Origin: Albimonas sp963816545 | GTDB lineage: Bacteria > Pseudomonadota > Alphaproteobacteria > Rhodobacterales > Rhodobacteraceae | Length of the DNA stretch: 64,000 bases | Direction of reading: 5' to 3' | Assembly (NCBI GenBank): GCA_963816545.1 | Contig: CAWFLE010000020.1 | Span: forward strand, 402,552-466,551 | Shown here: positions 38,902-47,961 of the stretch, in pieces | Position numbering within the stretch: position 1 is the stretch's first letter | How the letters are laid out: each line of letters opens with the position of its first letter | The notes under the pieces: model-generated | Databases searched by the model: none | What the model saw: the letters and a program-made list of their open reading frames with translations, nothing else | What the model was told of the DNA's origin: nothing | Position numbers and translations under genes: made by a program

Positions 38902-41900
38902 AGGCGATCATCGAGGCGGCCTTCTCGCGCACCCGCACCGTGCTCCTGCTGCTGGTGGTCCTGCTGGCGGCGGGCACGGCCTCCTATGTCGCGATCCCGA
39001 AAAAGTCCTCGCCCGACATCCCGATCCCGACCGCCTACGTCTCGGTGGTCTACGAGGGCATCTCGCCCGAGGACGCGGGACGGCTGCTGATCCAGCCGCT
39101 GGAGACGGAGCTGTCGTCCATCGCCGGGGTGGACGAGATGACCGCGACGGCGGCCGAGGGCTACGCCGCGGTCACGCTGGAATTCGACCCCGGCTTCGAT
39201 TCGGACGAGGCGCTGGACGAGGTGCGCCAGGCGGTGGACGACGCCCGCCCCGAGCTGCCCTCGGGCGCCGAGGAGCCGGTGGTGACGGAGGTGAACACCT
39301 CCCTCTTCCCGATCCTGACCGTGATGCTGTCGGGCCCCGTTCCGGAGCGGACGCTGGTGTCGCTGGCCAACGGCCTTCAGGACGACCTGGAGGGCGTGCC
39401 CGGCGTGCTGGAGGTCGAGATCGGCGGCGACCGGGACGAGATGCTGGAGGTGCTGATCGACCCCACGGCGCTGGAAAGCTACGGGATTTCGTATGAGGCG
39501 CTGCTCAACCAGGTGCAGCGGAACAACCGGCTGGTGGCGGCGGGGTCCATCGACACCGGGGCGGGGCGGCTGACCCTCAAGGTGCCTGGCGTGATCGAGA
39601 CGCTGGAGGACGTGCGGAACCTGCCGGTGAAGGTCACGGATCAGGCGGTGGTGACGCTGGGCGACGTGGCCCTGATCCGCCGGACGTTCGAGGATCCGAC
39701 CGGCTTCGCCCGCATCGCCGGCCAGCCCGCCGTCAGCCTGGAGGTCAAGAAGCGCGTCGGCGCCAACATCATCGAGACGGTGGACGCCGTGCGCGCGCTG
39801 GTGGCCGAACGGCGGGCGGAGTGGCCCGACACGGTGCAGGTGGACTTCCTGCAGGACGAGAGCGAGCAGGTGGAGACCATGCTCGGCGACCTCCAGAACA
39901 ACGTCATCAGCGCGATCCTGCTGGTGATGGTGGTGATCGTGGCGACGCTGGGATGGCGGTCGTCGCTGCTGGTGGGGATCGCCATTCCGGGGTCGTTCCT
40001 CGCGGGCGTCGCGGTGCTGTTCGCCATGGGCTACACGCTCAACATCGTGGTGCTGTTCTCGCTGATCCTGGTGGTGGGGATGCTGGTGGACGGCGCCATC
40101 GTCATCGCGGAATACGCCGACCGCAGGCTGGCGGAGGGCGCCTCCCCGCGGGAGGCCTACGCCGACGCCGCCACGCGCATGGCCTGGCCGGTGATCGCCT
40201 CCACCCTCACCACGCTCGCGGTCTTCGCGCCGCTCCTGTTCTGGACCGGCGTGGTGGGGGAGTTCATGAAATTCCTGCCCACCACCGTGATCTTCACGCT
40301 GACCGCGTCGCTGTTCATGGCGCTGATCTTCGTGCCGGTGCTGGGCGGCGTGCTCGCGCGCCGCGACCCGCAGACGCCGGAGGCGCTGGAGGCCCGTCGA
40401 GAGGCGGAAGCCGGCGACCCGAAGCGCCTGCCCGGCGGGACGGGCGCCTATGCGCGGCTGCTGGCGCGGGTGATCGCGCGTCCCGCCTTGACGCTGATCG
40501 TGTCTTTCGGAGCGCTCGCGGCCTCCTACGTCGCCTATTTCCAGTACGGGAGGGGGGTGGAGTTCTTCCCCTCGATCGAGCCCGAGGTCGCGCAGGTCCA
40601 GATCAAATCCCGCGAGACGCTGTCGATCTGGGAGAAGGACCGGCTGGTGCGGGCGGTCGAGGACCGCATCGTCGGCGCCCCGGGGATCGAGCACATATAT
40701 TCCCGCACCTTCGGCAACACCCAGGGCGCCTCGGGGCTTTCGGAGGACGTGATCGGGGTCATCCAGCTCGACTTCGAGGACTGGGACCTGCGCGCGCCCG
40801 CGGCGGAGATCCTCACCGATATCCGCGCGCGCACCGCGGACGTGCCGGGGCTGGCGCTCCAGGTGCGGGAGCAGGAGGGGGGGCCGGCCTCCGGCAAGCC
40901 GGTGCAGGTGGAGCTGACCTCCTCGGACGCGGACGCGCTCCAGGCCGCGAGCCGGACCGTGCGGGACGCGATGCAGCGGCTCGGCGGCTTCGTGGATGTC
41001 GAGGACACCGGGCCGATCCCGGGCGTGGAGTGGCGCCTGGAGGTGGACCGGGAGCGCGCCGCCCGCTACGGCGCGGACGTGACGCTGCTGGGGCAGGCCG
41101 TGCAGATGACCACCGCCGGCCTCGCCATCGCCGACTACCGCCCCGACTTCGCCGACGACGAGGTGGACATCCGCGTCCGCTTCCCCGCCGAGGAGCGGAC
41201 GCTGGAGCGGGTGGGACGCCTGCGCGTGCCCACGGATGACGGTCTGGTGCCCATCGCCAACTTCGTGGATCTGGTCCCAGCCGCCAAGACCGGACTCATC
41301 AAGCGCATCGACGGGCGGCGGGCGGTGACCGTCTCGGCGGACGTGGCGGAGGGGCTGCTCCCCTCGGACAAGACCGCCGAGCTGCGGGGAGCGCTGGAGG
41401 CGGCGGACCTGGACGGGGTCGACTACGGCTTCGCGGGCGAGAGCGAGGACCAGCAGGAGGCGGGGGCGTTTCTCGGGGCGGCCTTCCTCGCGGCCCTGTT
41501 CATGATGCTGATCGCGCTGGTGACGCAGTTCAACAGCTTCTATCAGGCGGGGCTGGTGATGAGCGCCATCGTGTTCTCCACCGCCGGGGTGTTCCTGTTC
41601 CTGCTGGTCACCGGCCGGCCCTTCGGGGTGGTGATGGGCGGCATCGGGCTGATCGCGCTCGCCGGCATCGTGGTGAACAACAACATCGTGCTGATCGACA
41701 CCTACAACGAGCTGCGGGCCGAGGGGCGCGGCGCGGCGGATGCGGCGCTGAGGGCGGGCGCGCAGCGGCTGCGGCCGGTGCTGCTGACCTCGGTGACAAC
41801 GGTGCTCGGGCTGATCCCGATGGTGCTGGGCATGAACATCGACCTCATCAACCGGGACGTGGCCTTCGGCGCGCCCTCGACCCAGTACTGGACGGAGCTG

Positions 41901-42029
41901 TCGTCGGCCATCGCGGGCGGACTGACCTTCGCGACCCTGCTGACGCTGCTGCTGACCCCCTGCCTGCTGGTGCTGGGGGCGCGGGTCGGCGACCGGCTGT
42001 CCCGGCGCCGGAAGGCTCAGCCGGCCTGA
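38898..42029 (+). CDS. RND-family efflux transporter (AcrB/MexB-like inner-membrane pump)
   Basis: 1043 residues starting at GTG 38898, which overlaps the adaptor's stop. N-terminal helix TVLLLLVVLLAAGTASYVAI; periplasmic porter domain from PIPTAYVSVVYEGISPEDAG; second helix cluster from VISAILLVMVVIVATLGWRS, with the proton-relay acidic residue in ILVVGMLVDGAIVIAEYADR; C-terminal half repeats this layout, with GIGLIALAGIVVNNNIVLID and PVLLTSVTTVLGLIPMVLG. Uses the proton gradient to export hydrophobic compounds. Intact over 3.1 kb. Its 3' end overlaps the convergent LysR gene by 13 bases. Confidence 0.94.
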   Translation: MKAIIEAAFSRTRTVLLLLVVLLAAGTASYVAIPKKSSPDIPIPTAYVSVVYEGISPEDAGRLLIQPLETELSSIAGVDEMTATAAEGYAAVTLEFDPGFDSDEALDEVRQAVDDARPELPSGAEEPVVTEVNTSLFPILTVMLSGPVPERTLVSLANGLQDDLEGVPGVLEVEIGGDRDEMLEVLIDPTALESYGISYEALLNQVQRNNRLVAAGSIDTGAGRLTLKVPGVIETLEDVRNLPVKVTDQAVVTLGDVALIRRTFEDPTGFARIAGQPAVSLEVKKRVGANIIETVDAVRALVAERRAEWPDTVQVDFLQDESEQVETMLGDLQNNVISAILLVMVVIVATLGWRSSLLVGIAIPGSFLAGVAVLFAMGYTLNIVVLFSLILVVGMLVDGAIVIAEYADRRLAEGASPREAYADAATRMAWPVIASTLTTLAVFAPLLFWTGVVGEFMKFLPTTVIFTLTASLFMALIFVPVLGGVLARRDPQTPEALEARREAEAGDPKRLPGGTGAYARLLARVIARPALTLIVSFGALAASYVAYFQYGRGVEFFPSIEPEVAQVQIKSRETLSIWEKDRLVRAVEDRIVGAPGIEHIYSRTFGNTQGASGLSEDVIGVIQLDFEDWDLRAPAAEILTDIRARTADVPGLALQVREQEGGPASGKPVQVELTSSDADALQAASRTVRDAMQRLGGFVDVEDTGPIPGVEWRLEVDRERAARYGADVTLLGQAVQMTTAGLAIADYRPDFADDEVDIRVRFPAEERTLERVGRLRVPTDDGLVPIANFVDLVPAAKTGLIKRIDGRRAVTVSADVAEGLLPSDKTAELRGALEAADLDGVDYGFAGESEDQQEAGAFLGAAFLAALFMMLIALVTQFNSFYQAGLVMSAIVFSTAGVFLFLLVTGRPFGVVMGGIGLIALAGIVVNNNIVLIDTYNELRAEGRGAADAALRAGAQRLRPVLLTSVTTVLGLIPMVLGMNIDLINRDVAFGAPSTQYWTELSSAIAGGLTFATLLTLLLTPCLLVLGARVGDRLSRRRKAQPA

Positions 42030-42904
42030 CCGGGGCCCGCTGCGCCCTCAAGGAACGCCCGCATCCCCGTCAGGCGCGCGGCGGCGAAGTCGAGGAACGC
42101 CCGCGCCCGCGGGGCCCGCTGAAGCTCCGGGTGGACCAGCAGCCACAGGCCCGTGGCCTGCGCGGGGTCCGGGGGCTCCAGCCGCACCAGGCCGGGCCGC
42201 GCCTCGCCCATGAAGCACGGCAGGAACCCCACGCCCGCGCCGCGCCCGATGGCCTCAGCCAGCGCGAGCACCGAGTTCACGCGGTAGCCGATCCGCTCCG
42301 AAGGCACGCGCGCCAGCGTCGCCTTCGCCGCCGGCAGCTCGGCCAGATCGTCCGAGGGCGCGACCCAGTCGCCCTCCACGCCCGCGCCTTGCGCGCCGTA
42401 GAGCGCCCAGCCCAGCGTCGCCACCCGCCGACCCGCGAGCGCTTCCGGCGGGCTGTCGGTGGCCCTGAGCGCCACGTCCGCGTCCCGGCGGGAGAGGTTG
42501 AGGGACGGGTTGCTCAGCACCGCCTCCAGCCGCACCGCCGGATGGGCGCGGCGGAAGTCCGCCAGCACCGGGGTCAGCAGGTCCATCAGCAGCGCGTCGG
42601 AGGTGGCGATGCGCAGGTCGCCGGCGGGCGCGATCTCGCGGTTTTCGATGCGGGCGGCGAAGGTGGCGGCGTCCTCGGCCATGGCCTCGGCGGCGCGGGC
42701 CATCTCCTCGCCCGCCGGCGTGGGGGCGAGGCCGGCGGGACCGCGCTCGAACAGCGCGAGGCCGAGGCGCTTCTCGATCTGCGCCATCCTGCGGAAGACG
42801 GTGGAGTGGCTGAGCCCAAGCCGGCGCGCCGCGGCGGGCAGGCCCCCCGTCTCGGCGACCGCGCCGACGAGGCGGAAATCCTCCCATGACGGGCGCGCAT
42901 CCAT
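42017..42904 (-). CDS. LysR-family transcriptional regulator
   Basis: 295 residues starting MDARPSWEDFRLVGAVAETG with AGGAAG upstream. The winged helix-turn-helix is at about residues 5-62 (GGLPAAARRLGLSHSTVFRR, MAQIEKRLGLALFERGPAGL), and the effector domain follows. It is transcribed away from the dioxygenase gene at 43070, and two inverted repeats lie in the region between them. Regulation of the neighbour in response to a phenolic or quinone ligand is the usual arrangement, but is inferred here. Confidence 0.9.
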   Translation of the reverse strand: MDARPSWEDFRLVGAVAETGGLPAAARRLGLSHSTVFRRMAQIEKRLGLALFERGPAGLAPTPAGEEMARAAEAMAEDAATFAARIENREIAPAGDLRIATSDALLMDLLTPVLADFRRAHPAVRLEAVLSNPSLNLSRRDADVALRATDSPPEALAGRRVATLGWALYGAQGAGVEGDWVAPSDDLAELPAAKATLARVPSERIGYRVNSVLALAEAIGRGAGVGFLPCFMGEARPGLVRLEPPDPAQATGLWLLVHPELQRAPRARAFLDFAAARLTGMRAFLEGAAGPGQAG

Positions 42905-42928
42905 GATCTTCCTCCGTGCCGGTCTTCG

Positions 42929-42942
42929 CATCTGACCAGATG
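42929..42942. promoter_or_regulatory. Inverted repeat in LysR/dioxygenase divergent region (1)
   Basis: CATCTG-AC-CAGATG, perfect 6-bp arms, 25 bases upstream of the LysR start. Suitable position for autoregulation. Confidence 0.4.
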
Positions 42943-42963
42943 ACGACGGATTTGCCAAGCCGA

Positions 42964-42981
42964 CATTGCGCGGATGCAATG
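42964..42981. promoter_or_regulatory. Inverted repeat in LysR/dioxygenase divergent region (2)
   Basis: CATTGC-GCGGAT-GCAATG, perfect 6-bp arms with a six-base spacer, about 90 bases upstream of the dioxygenase start. It is close to the T-N11-A pattern of LysR binding sites and is the better candidate for the activator box. Confidence 0.45.
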
Positions 42982-43069
42982 CTCCGGGCCTTCGGGTCCG
43001 GCCCCGCCTCGCCTAAGTTGCCTTCAGCGACGCGTCGCCCCGACGCGCCTTCGATCGGGAGACGAGACC

Positions 43070-43996
43070 ATGACCGCCCATCCGCTGCACCACGTCACCG
43101 CCATCGCCGGCAACGCCCGCCGGAACCTGGACTTCTACGGCAGGCTCCTCGGGCTGCGGCTGGTGAAGAAGACGGTGAACTTCGACGACCCCGGCTCCTA
43201 CCACCTCTACTACGGCGACGAGGCGGGCTCTCCGGGCACGATCCTGACCTTCTTCCCGTGGGAGCATGCGGCGCAGGGCCGCCTCGGCGTAGGCGAGACG
43301 CAGGAGACCGTGTTCCGCATCCCCGAGGGCGCGCTCGGCTTCTGGACCCAGCGCCTGCTGGAGGCGAACGTCGCGCACGAGACGCCGACCACCCGCTTCG
43401 GCGAGACGGTCCTCCCCTTCCGCGACCCTGACGGCATGCGCCTCGCGCTCGTCGCCGTGACGGGCGCCGAGGCCGAGCCCGCGCGGGAGGCCGGGGACAT
43501 CCCGGCCGAGCACGCGATCCGCGGCATGCAGGGCGTGAGCCTCCTGCTGCGGGAGACCGCGCCGACGGCTGCGATCCTGCGCGACGTCTTCGGGTTCGAG
43601 GAGGCGGCGACCGAGGGGACCACCACCCGCTTCCGCGCCGGCGACGGCATGGGGAGCGTTCTGGACCTGCGCGAGGCCGGAGAATTCCTGCCCGCCCGCA
43701 TGGGCCGCGGATCCGTCCACCATATCGCCTTCCGGGCGGAGAGCGACGAGGCCCAGGCCGCGATGGCCCGCAAGCTGGCGGAGGAGCACGGGCTGGAGAC
43801 GACCGAGCAGAAGGACCGCAACTACTTCCGCTCGATCTACTTCCGGGAGCCCGGCGGGGTCCTGTTCGAGATCGCGACCGACGATCCCGGCTTCGCGATG
43901 GACGAGCCGCAGGCGAGCCTCGGCCAGGCGCTGAAGCTGCCGGCGCAGTACGAGAAGCACCGGGCGGAGATCGAGAAGGTCCTCCCCGCCCTCTGA
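43070..43996 (+). CDS. VOC-superfamily ring-cleaving dioxygenase, MhqO-like
   Basis: 308 residues starting MTAHPLHHVTAIAGNARRNL with two tandem glyoxalase/dioxygenase domains. Probable metal ligands are His in LHHVTAI (residues 7-8), His in SVHHIAFRAE (about 220) and Glu in GGVLFEIATDDPG (about 265). MhqO-type proteins are linked to hydroquinone and quinone detoxification. A divergent LysR gene and the upstream RND pump fit a response to aromatic or quinone stress. A strong GC hairpin follows the stop. Confidence 0.88.
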   Translation: MTAHPLHHVTAIAGNARRNLDFYGRLLGLRLVKKTVNFDDPGSYHLYYGDEAGSPGTILTFFPWEHAAQGRLGVGETQETVFRIPEGALGFWTQRLLEANVAHETPTTRFGETVLPFRDPDGMRLALVAVTGAEAEPAREAGDIPAEHAIRGMQGVSLLLRETAPTAAILRDVFGFEEAATEGTTTRFRAGDGMGSVLDLREAGEFLPARMGRGSVHHIAFRAESDEAQAAMARKLAEEHGLETTEQKDRNYFRSIYFREPGGVLFEIATDDPGFAMDEPQASLGQALKLPAQYEKHRAEIEKVLPAL

Positions 43997-44000
43997 CCCC

Positions 44001-44030
44001 CCGGCGCCCCGGCCCGATCCGGGGCGCCGG
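44001..44030 (+). terminator. GC-rich hairpin after the dioxygenase gene
   Basis: CCGGCGCCCCGG and CCGGGGCGCCGG form a perfect 12-bp stem with a six-base loop, five bases after the stop. There is no T-tract, so it may be a Rho-assisted or RNA-stabilising structure. Confidence 0.55.
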
Positions 44031-44040
44031 CCACAGGCGC

Positions 44041-44240
44041 CGGCGCTTGCCGCGCGCCGCGGGCGCCGCCCTCGCCAGAGGCGGGACGGCCGGCGCGGCG
44101 CCCCCGCCCGGAGTGATCCTCCCGCCCGTCGGCTTCGGGCCTGCGGCCCTCGCTTCCCGTTGGGCCGGGCCGCGGCGCAGCGGTTCCGCCGCTGGCGGGC
44201 CGGCCGCCCGCCGCGGCTTCGGCGCGGGCGCGCTCTGGCC
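44041..44240. repeat. Dispersed GC-rich intergenic repeat, copy A
   Basis: Aligns with 47361-47530: both have GCGCGCCGCGGGCGCC, GAGGCGGGACGGCCGGCGCG, TCCCGCCCGTCGGCTTCGGG, TCCCGTTGGGCCGGGCCGCG and CGGTTCCGCC in the same order. The CTTCCCGTTGGG part is also the core of the 111-bp units at 27.9-28.2 kb, on the opposite strand. No gene is present between 43997 and 44284. Confidence 0.7.
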
Positions 44241-44284
44241 CGCGCCCTCTGGCGCCCGCGCCCGCGCCTGCTAGACAGAGGCGC

Positions 44285-45076
44285 ATGTGGGAGCCGCAGG
44301 ACAGCCAGCCGCCCGAACCCCGCCTCCGGCGCGAGGCGGGCCTGTTCCTGTTCGCCCTCCAGTTCCTGACGCGCCTCCCCGTGCCGCCCCTGGCGGGCTG
44401 GGGGCCTGACCGGCTCGCACGCGCAGCCCGCTGGTTTCCGGCGGTGGGCGCGCTGGTCGGGGTCGTGGCGGGCGCGGTCTATGCGCTCGCCGCGCAGGCG
44501 CTGCCGCCGCTGGCCGCCGCGAGCCTCGCCGTCGCCGCCGGCATGGCGCTGACGGGGGCGCTGCATGAGGACGGCCTCTCCGATACGCTCGACGGGCTCG
44601 GCGGGGGCGCCACGCGGGAGCGGGCGCTGGAGATCATGCGCGACAGCCGCATCGGGGCCTACGGGGCGGCGGGGCTCGGCCTCTCCCTGCTGCTGCGGGC
44701 CGCCGCCATCGCCGCCCTTCCCCCTGCGGCGGGCCTCGCCGCGCTGGTCGCGGCGCATGTCGCCGGGCGCGCGGGCGTGGTGCTCGCCATGGACCTCGCG
44801 CCCTACGCCCGGCCCTCGGGCGCGGGCTCCGGCGCCGCCGCCGGACTTCCGCGCGGGACGCTGGCGGTCGCGCTCGCGCTGGCCGCCGCCATATGCGCGC
44901 TGGCCGCCGGGTTCGCCGGGGTCTGGGCGCTATCCCTCGCGCTCCTGCTCGGCTGGGCGGTCCTGCGCCGCCTCGTCCGCCGGCTCGGGGGCTGGACCGG
45001 CGACGGGCTCGGCGCCGTCGAGCAGGTCGGCGAGATCGCCGCCCTCTGCCTCCTCTCCGCCGCCCTCGCCCCATGA
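44285..45076 (+). CDS. cobS: Adenosylcobinamide-GDP ribazoletransferase (cobalamin synthase)
   Basis: 263 residues, the usual length. FALQFLTRLPVPPLAGWGPD at the N-terminus and the metal-binding motif ALHEDGLSDTLDGLGGGATR (about residues 93-112) are diagnostic, followed by RDSRIGAYGAAGLGLSLLLR. Several hydrophobic helices place it in the inner membrane. It joins adenosylcobinamide-GDP and alpha-ribazole(-phosphate) in the last stage of cobalamin synthesis. It overlaps cobC by four bases. No cobalamin riboswitch is recognisable upstream. Confidence 0.93.
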   Translation: MWEPQDSQPPEPRLRREAGLFLFALQFLTRLPVPPLAGWGPDRLARAARWFPAVGALVGVVAGAVYALAAQALPPLAAASLAVAAGMALTGALHEDGLSDTLDGLGGGATRERALEIMRDSRIGAYGAAGLGLSLLLRAAAIAALPPAAGLAALVAAHVAGRAGVVLAMDLAPYARPSGAGSGAAAGLPRGTLAVALALAAAICALAAGFAGVWALSLALLLGWAVLRRLVRRLGGWTGDGLGAVEQVGEIAALCLLSAALAP

Positions 45077-45597
45077 TGCTGCTGATGCGCCACCCGCGCA
45101 CCGAGGCGGCGCCGGGGCTCTGTTTCGGTCGCCACGACCCGCCCCTCGCCCCGGCGTGGGAGGCGACGGTCGACGCCGCCCTGCCCGACCTCCCGGGGAT
45201 CGCGCGCATCTTCGCCAGCCCCTCCCTGCGCTGCCTGCGCCCCGCCCGCCGCCTGGCGGAAGCCCTTTCCCTCCCCCTTTTCGTAGACCCCCGCCTGCAG
45301 GAGCTGAACTTCGGCGCCTGGGAGAATCGCCGCTGGTGGGACATCCCCCGCGCCGAAAGCGACACCTGGGCCGAGGACCCCGAGACCCGCGCCCCGCCGG
45401 GCGGCGAGACCTTCGCCGCCCTCCGGTCCCGCGTGCTCGACGCGCTGGCCGCGGCCGAGGCCGGCCCCCCCGCCCTGCTCCTCACCCATGCCGGCCCGAT
45501 CCGCGCCCTGTGGATGGCGCGCGTGGGCCTGAGCTTCGCCGAGGCCTTCGCCCGCACGCCCCCCTACGGCGCCCCCCTGCCGCTTCCGCCCCCCTGA
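45073..45597 (+). CDS. cobC: Histidine phosphatase, probable alpha-ribazole phosphatase
   Basis: 174 residues. The phosphohistidine motif appears as LLMRHPRTE, where the usual RHG is RHP. Other conserved points are FASPSLRCLRPARRLAE, LQELNFGAWENRRWWDI (proton donor region) and the second His in LLLTHAGPIRALW. The overlap with cobS supports a role in dephosphorylating alpha-ribazole-5'-phosphate or adenosylcobalamin phosphate. The RHP variant and the short C-terminus are mild oddities; a general histidine phosphatase is the alternative. Confidence 0.82.
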   Translation: MMLLMRHPRTEAAPGLCFGRHDPPLAPAWEATVDAALPDLPGIARIFASPSLRCLRPARRLAEALSLPLFVDPRLQELNFGAWENRRWWDIPRAESDTWAEDPETRAPPGGETFAALRSRVLDALAAAEAGPPALLLTHAGPIRALWMARVGLSFAEAFARTPPYGAPLPLPPP

Positions 45598-45776
45598 TCC
45601 CGGCGGGAACCAAGGCGCCGGCCACGCGCGCCACGCCCGCCGCGCGTCGCGGGCCCGACCGTCGCCAGAGGCGCGACGCCCGGCGCGGCGCCGCCCCCGC
45701 GACCGAGCGACCCCTTGGTTTACGCGCAGGCCGGGACATGTTCCTCTCACGCGCCCAAGGATCAGGAGGCCCCAAG

Positions 45777-47309
45777 ATGACCGACCCTGCGCCCGAAGCG
45801 GAGCATCCGCGCACCGTGGACCTCGCCGTCATCGGCGGGGGCGTGAACGGCTGCGGGATCGCCCGCGACGCGGCCGGACGCGGCCTCTCGGTCTACCTGT
45901 GCGAGGCGGGGGACCTGGCGCAGGCGACCTCCTCGGCCTCGACCAAGCTGTTCCACGGGGGCCTGCGCTACCTGGAGTTCTATGAGTTCGGCCTGGTCCG
46001 CAAAGCGTTGATCGAGCGCGAGACGCTGCTGCGCGCCATGCCCCACATCTCATGGCCGCTGCGCTTCGTGCTGCCTCACCACCCGGGGCTGCGGCCGGCG
46101 TGGATGCTGCGGCTCGGCCTCTTCCTGTATGACCATCTGGGCGGGCGTAAGATCCTGCCGGCCACGAAGACGCTGGACTTGCGCGACAACCCGGCCGGCA
46201 AGCCGCTGAAGGACATGTTCCGCCGCGGCTTCGAATATTCCGACTGCTGGGTGGAGGATTCGCGCCTCGTGGTCCTCAACGCCCGCGACGCCGCCGCCCG
46301 CGGCGCCGAGATCGAAACCCGCACCAAACTGATCCGCGCCGAGCGTCGCAACGGCGTCTGGGCGATGACGCTGGAGGATCAGGAGACCGGCCTCACCCAC
46401 GAGCGCCGGGCGAAGGCGCTGGTCAACGCCGCCGGCCCTTGGGTGGACGAGGTGCTGAACGGCCGCCTCCAGCGCAACTCGCCCGCCCATATCCGCCTCG
46501 TGCGCGGCTCCCACATCGTGACGAAGAAGCTCTACGAGCACGATCGCGCCTACATCTTCCAGAATTCCGACGGGCGGATCGTCTTCGCCATCCCCTACGA
46601 GCAGGACTACACCCTGATCGGCACCACCGACCGCGACCATCAGGGGGATCCCTCGACCGCCGAATGCACGCCGGAGGAGGCCGACTATCTCCGCCGCATG
46701 GCCTCGGAATATCTTGAGCGGGACATCGCGCCCGAGGATGTGGTGTGGACCTATTCCGGCGTGCGCCCGCTCTACGACGACGGGGCGAAGTCCGCGACGC
46801 AGGCGACGCGGGACTACGTCCTGCAGGTGGACGCCGAGGCGGGGGCCGCGCTGCTCAACGTCTTCGGCGGCAAGATCACCACCTACCGCAAGCTCGCCGA
46901 GGCGGCGCTGGAGAAGCTGAAGCCGCATCTGGAGATGAAGGGTCCGTGGACCGCCGGCGCGCCGATGCCGGGCGGGGATTTCCCCGTGGACGGCGTGCCG
47001 CGGCTGGTGCGGGAGCTGATGGAGGCGCATCCGTTCCTCGACGAGACATGGGCCCGCCGCCTGGTCCGCGCCTACGGCACGGAGGCGAAGGAGATCGCGG
47101 CCGGCGCGAAGACGGCCGAAGATCTCGGTCGCCGCTTCGGCTGGAACCTGACCGAGGCGGAGGTGCGCTGGCAGATGGACCGCGAATTCGCGCGCGAGGC
47201 CGCCGACGTGGTCTGGCGGCGCACCCGCGCGGGCCTGCGGATGAGCGCGGAGGAGATTGCCGGGCTCGACGCCTGGATGAAGGCGCGCCGGTCGGGCGCC
47301 GAGGCGTGA
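45777..47309 (+). CDS. glpD: Aerobic glycerol-3-phosphate dehydrogenase
   Basis: 510 residues starting at ATG 45777, nine bases after AGGAGG. The FAD motif is VIGGGVNGCGIARDAAGRGL, then SSASTKLFHGGLRYLEFYEF (substrate and membrane contact), RLVRGSHIVTKKL, GTTDRDHQGDP and NVFGGKITTYRKLAEAAL. It oxidises glycerol-3-phosphate to dihydroxyacetone phosphate and reduces ubiquinone at the inner membrane. No other glp genes are adjacent. It sits between cobS/cobC and cobU without an obvious link. Confidence 0.95.
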   Translation: MTDPAPEAEHPRTVDLAVIGGGVNGCGIARDAAGRGLSVYLCEAGDLAQATSSASTKLFHGGLRYLEFYEFGLVRKALIERETLLRAMPHISWPLRFVLPHHPGLRPAWMLRLGLFLYDHLGGRKILPATKTLDLRDNPAGKPLKDMFRRGFEYSDCWVEDSRLVVLNARDAAARGAEIETRTKLIRAERRNGVWAMTLEDQETGLTHERRAKALVNAAGPWVDEVLNGRLQRNSPAHIRLVRGSHIVTKKLYEHDRAYIFQNSDGRIVFAIPYEQDYTLIGTTDRDHQGDPSTAECTPEEADYLRRMASEYLERDIAPEDVVWTYSGVRPLYDDGAKSATQATRDYVLQVDAEAGAALLNVFGGKITTYRKLAEAALEKLKPHLEMKGPWTAGAPMPGGDFPVDGVPRLVRELMEAHPFLDETWARRLVRAYGTEAKEIAAGAKTAEDLGRRFGWNLTEAEVRWQMDREFAREAADVVWRRTRAGLRMSAEEIAGLDAWMKARRSGAEA

Positions 47310-47360
47310 CCTCGTCGACCTGAGCGCGACGACCGCCGATCGGGGCGGCGGCCAGAGGCG

Positions 47361-47530
47361 AGGGGCCCGCAGCGCGCCGCGGGCGCCCCCTCCACCGGAG
47401 GCGGGACGGCCGGCGCGGCGCCCTCGTTCGCAGGGGGTCTCCCGCCCGTCGGCTTCGGGCTCCGCCCTCGCCTCCCGTTGGGCCGGGCCGCGGCGCGACG
47501 GTTCCGCCTCCGAGGACGCGGGCGCCCGCC
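47361..47530. repeat. Dispersed GC-rich intergenic repeat, copy B
   Basis: Second copy of the block at 44041-44240, with the same ordered segments and little spacing change. It fills the region just after glpD. A shorter, more diverged piece (ACGCCCGCCGCGCG ... GCCAGAGGCGCGACGC ... GGCGCGGCGCC) lies between cobC and glpD at 45630-45700. Confidence 0.7.
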
Positions 47531-47698
47531 GCGGGTTGTCGCCGTTGCGCCTGCGGCCGGCGCCGGGCTCGTCGCCGGGCGAGGGATCCTGAGCGTCGCC
47601 AGCTCTGCGGAACCCGGGGGCACGTCCGCTGGACACGGCCTGGCGCGCAGGATCGGGAAGAAGGAACGGGCGGTCCGCGAGGCCATTGTCGCCCGGCG

Positions 47699-47824
47699 GT
47701 GGAGCTGGAGGCGCTGGCGCACCGGCAATGGCACGCCCTCCAGATCGGGGGCGGGCATGTGTTGGGCGACCCGCAGGTGGAGGAGGCGGCGGAGATGATC
47801 CGCAGCCTCGGCTACGGGCGCTGA
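47699..47824 (+). CDS. Small open frame, possible gene remnant
   Basis: 41 codons from GTG reading VELEALAHRQWHALQIGGGH, then VLGDPQVEEAAEMIRSLGYG. Codon choice matches real genes in the window, and the end looks like a genuine C-terminus. No ribosome binding site or known family is recognised; it may be the tail of a gene whose start has been lost to the repeat region upstream. Confidence 0.3.
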   Translation: MELEALAHRQWHALQIGGGHVLGDPQVEEAAEMIRSLGYGR

Positions 47825-47961
47825 CGCTCGCCCCCGCGCGAGCGGGGCACCGATCCCGGAGCAGGGCGCAAGCGGCCTAGCCCGCGCGCCGCGCGGGTGC
47901 GGAGGAGTTCGCTCATTCGAGCCCGTCCATGGACGCGCGAGGCCGCGCGCGGGAGGTCGGA

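Noticed and set aside
44031..44284. Cobalamin riboswitch upstream of cobS
   Set aside because: No recognisable B12-box; the region is filled by the dispersed GC repeat.
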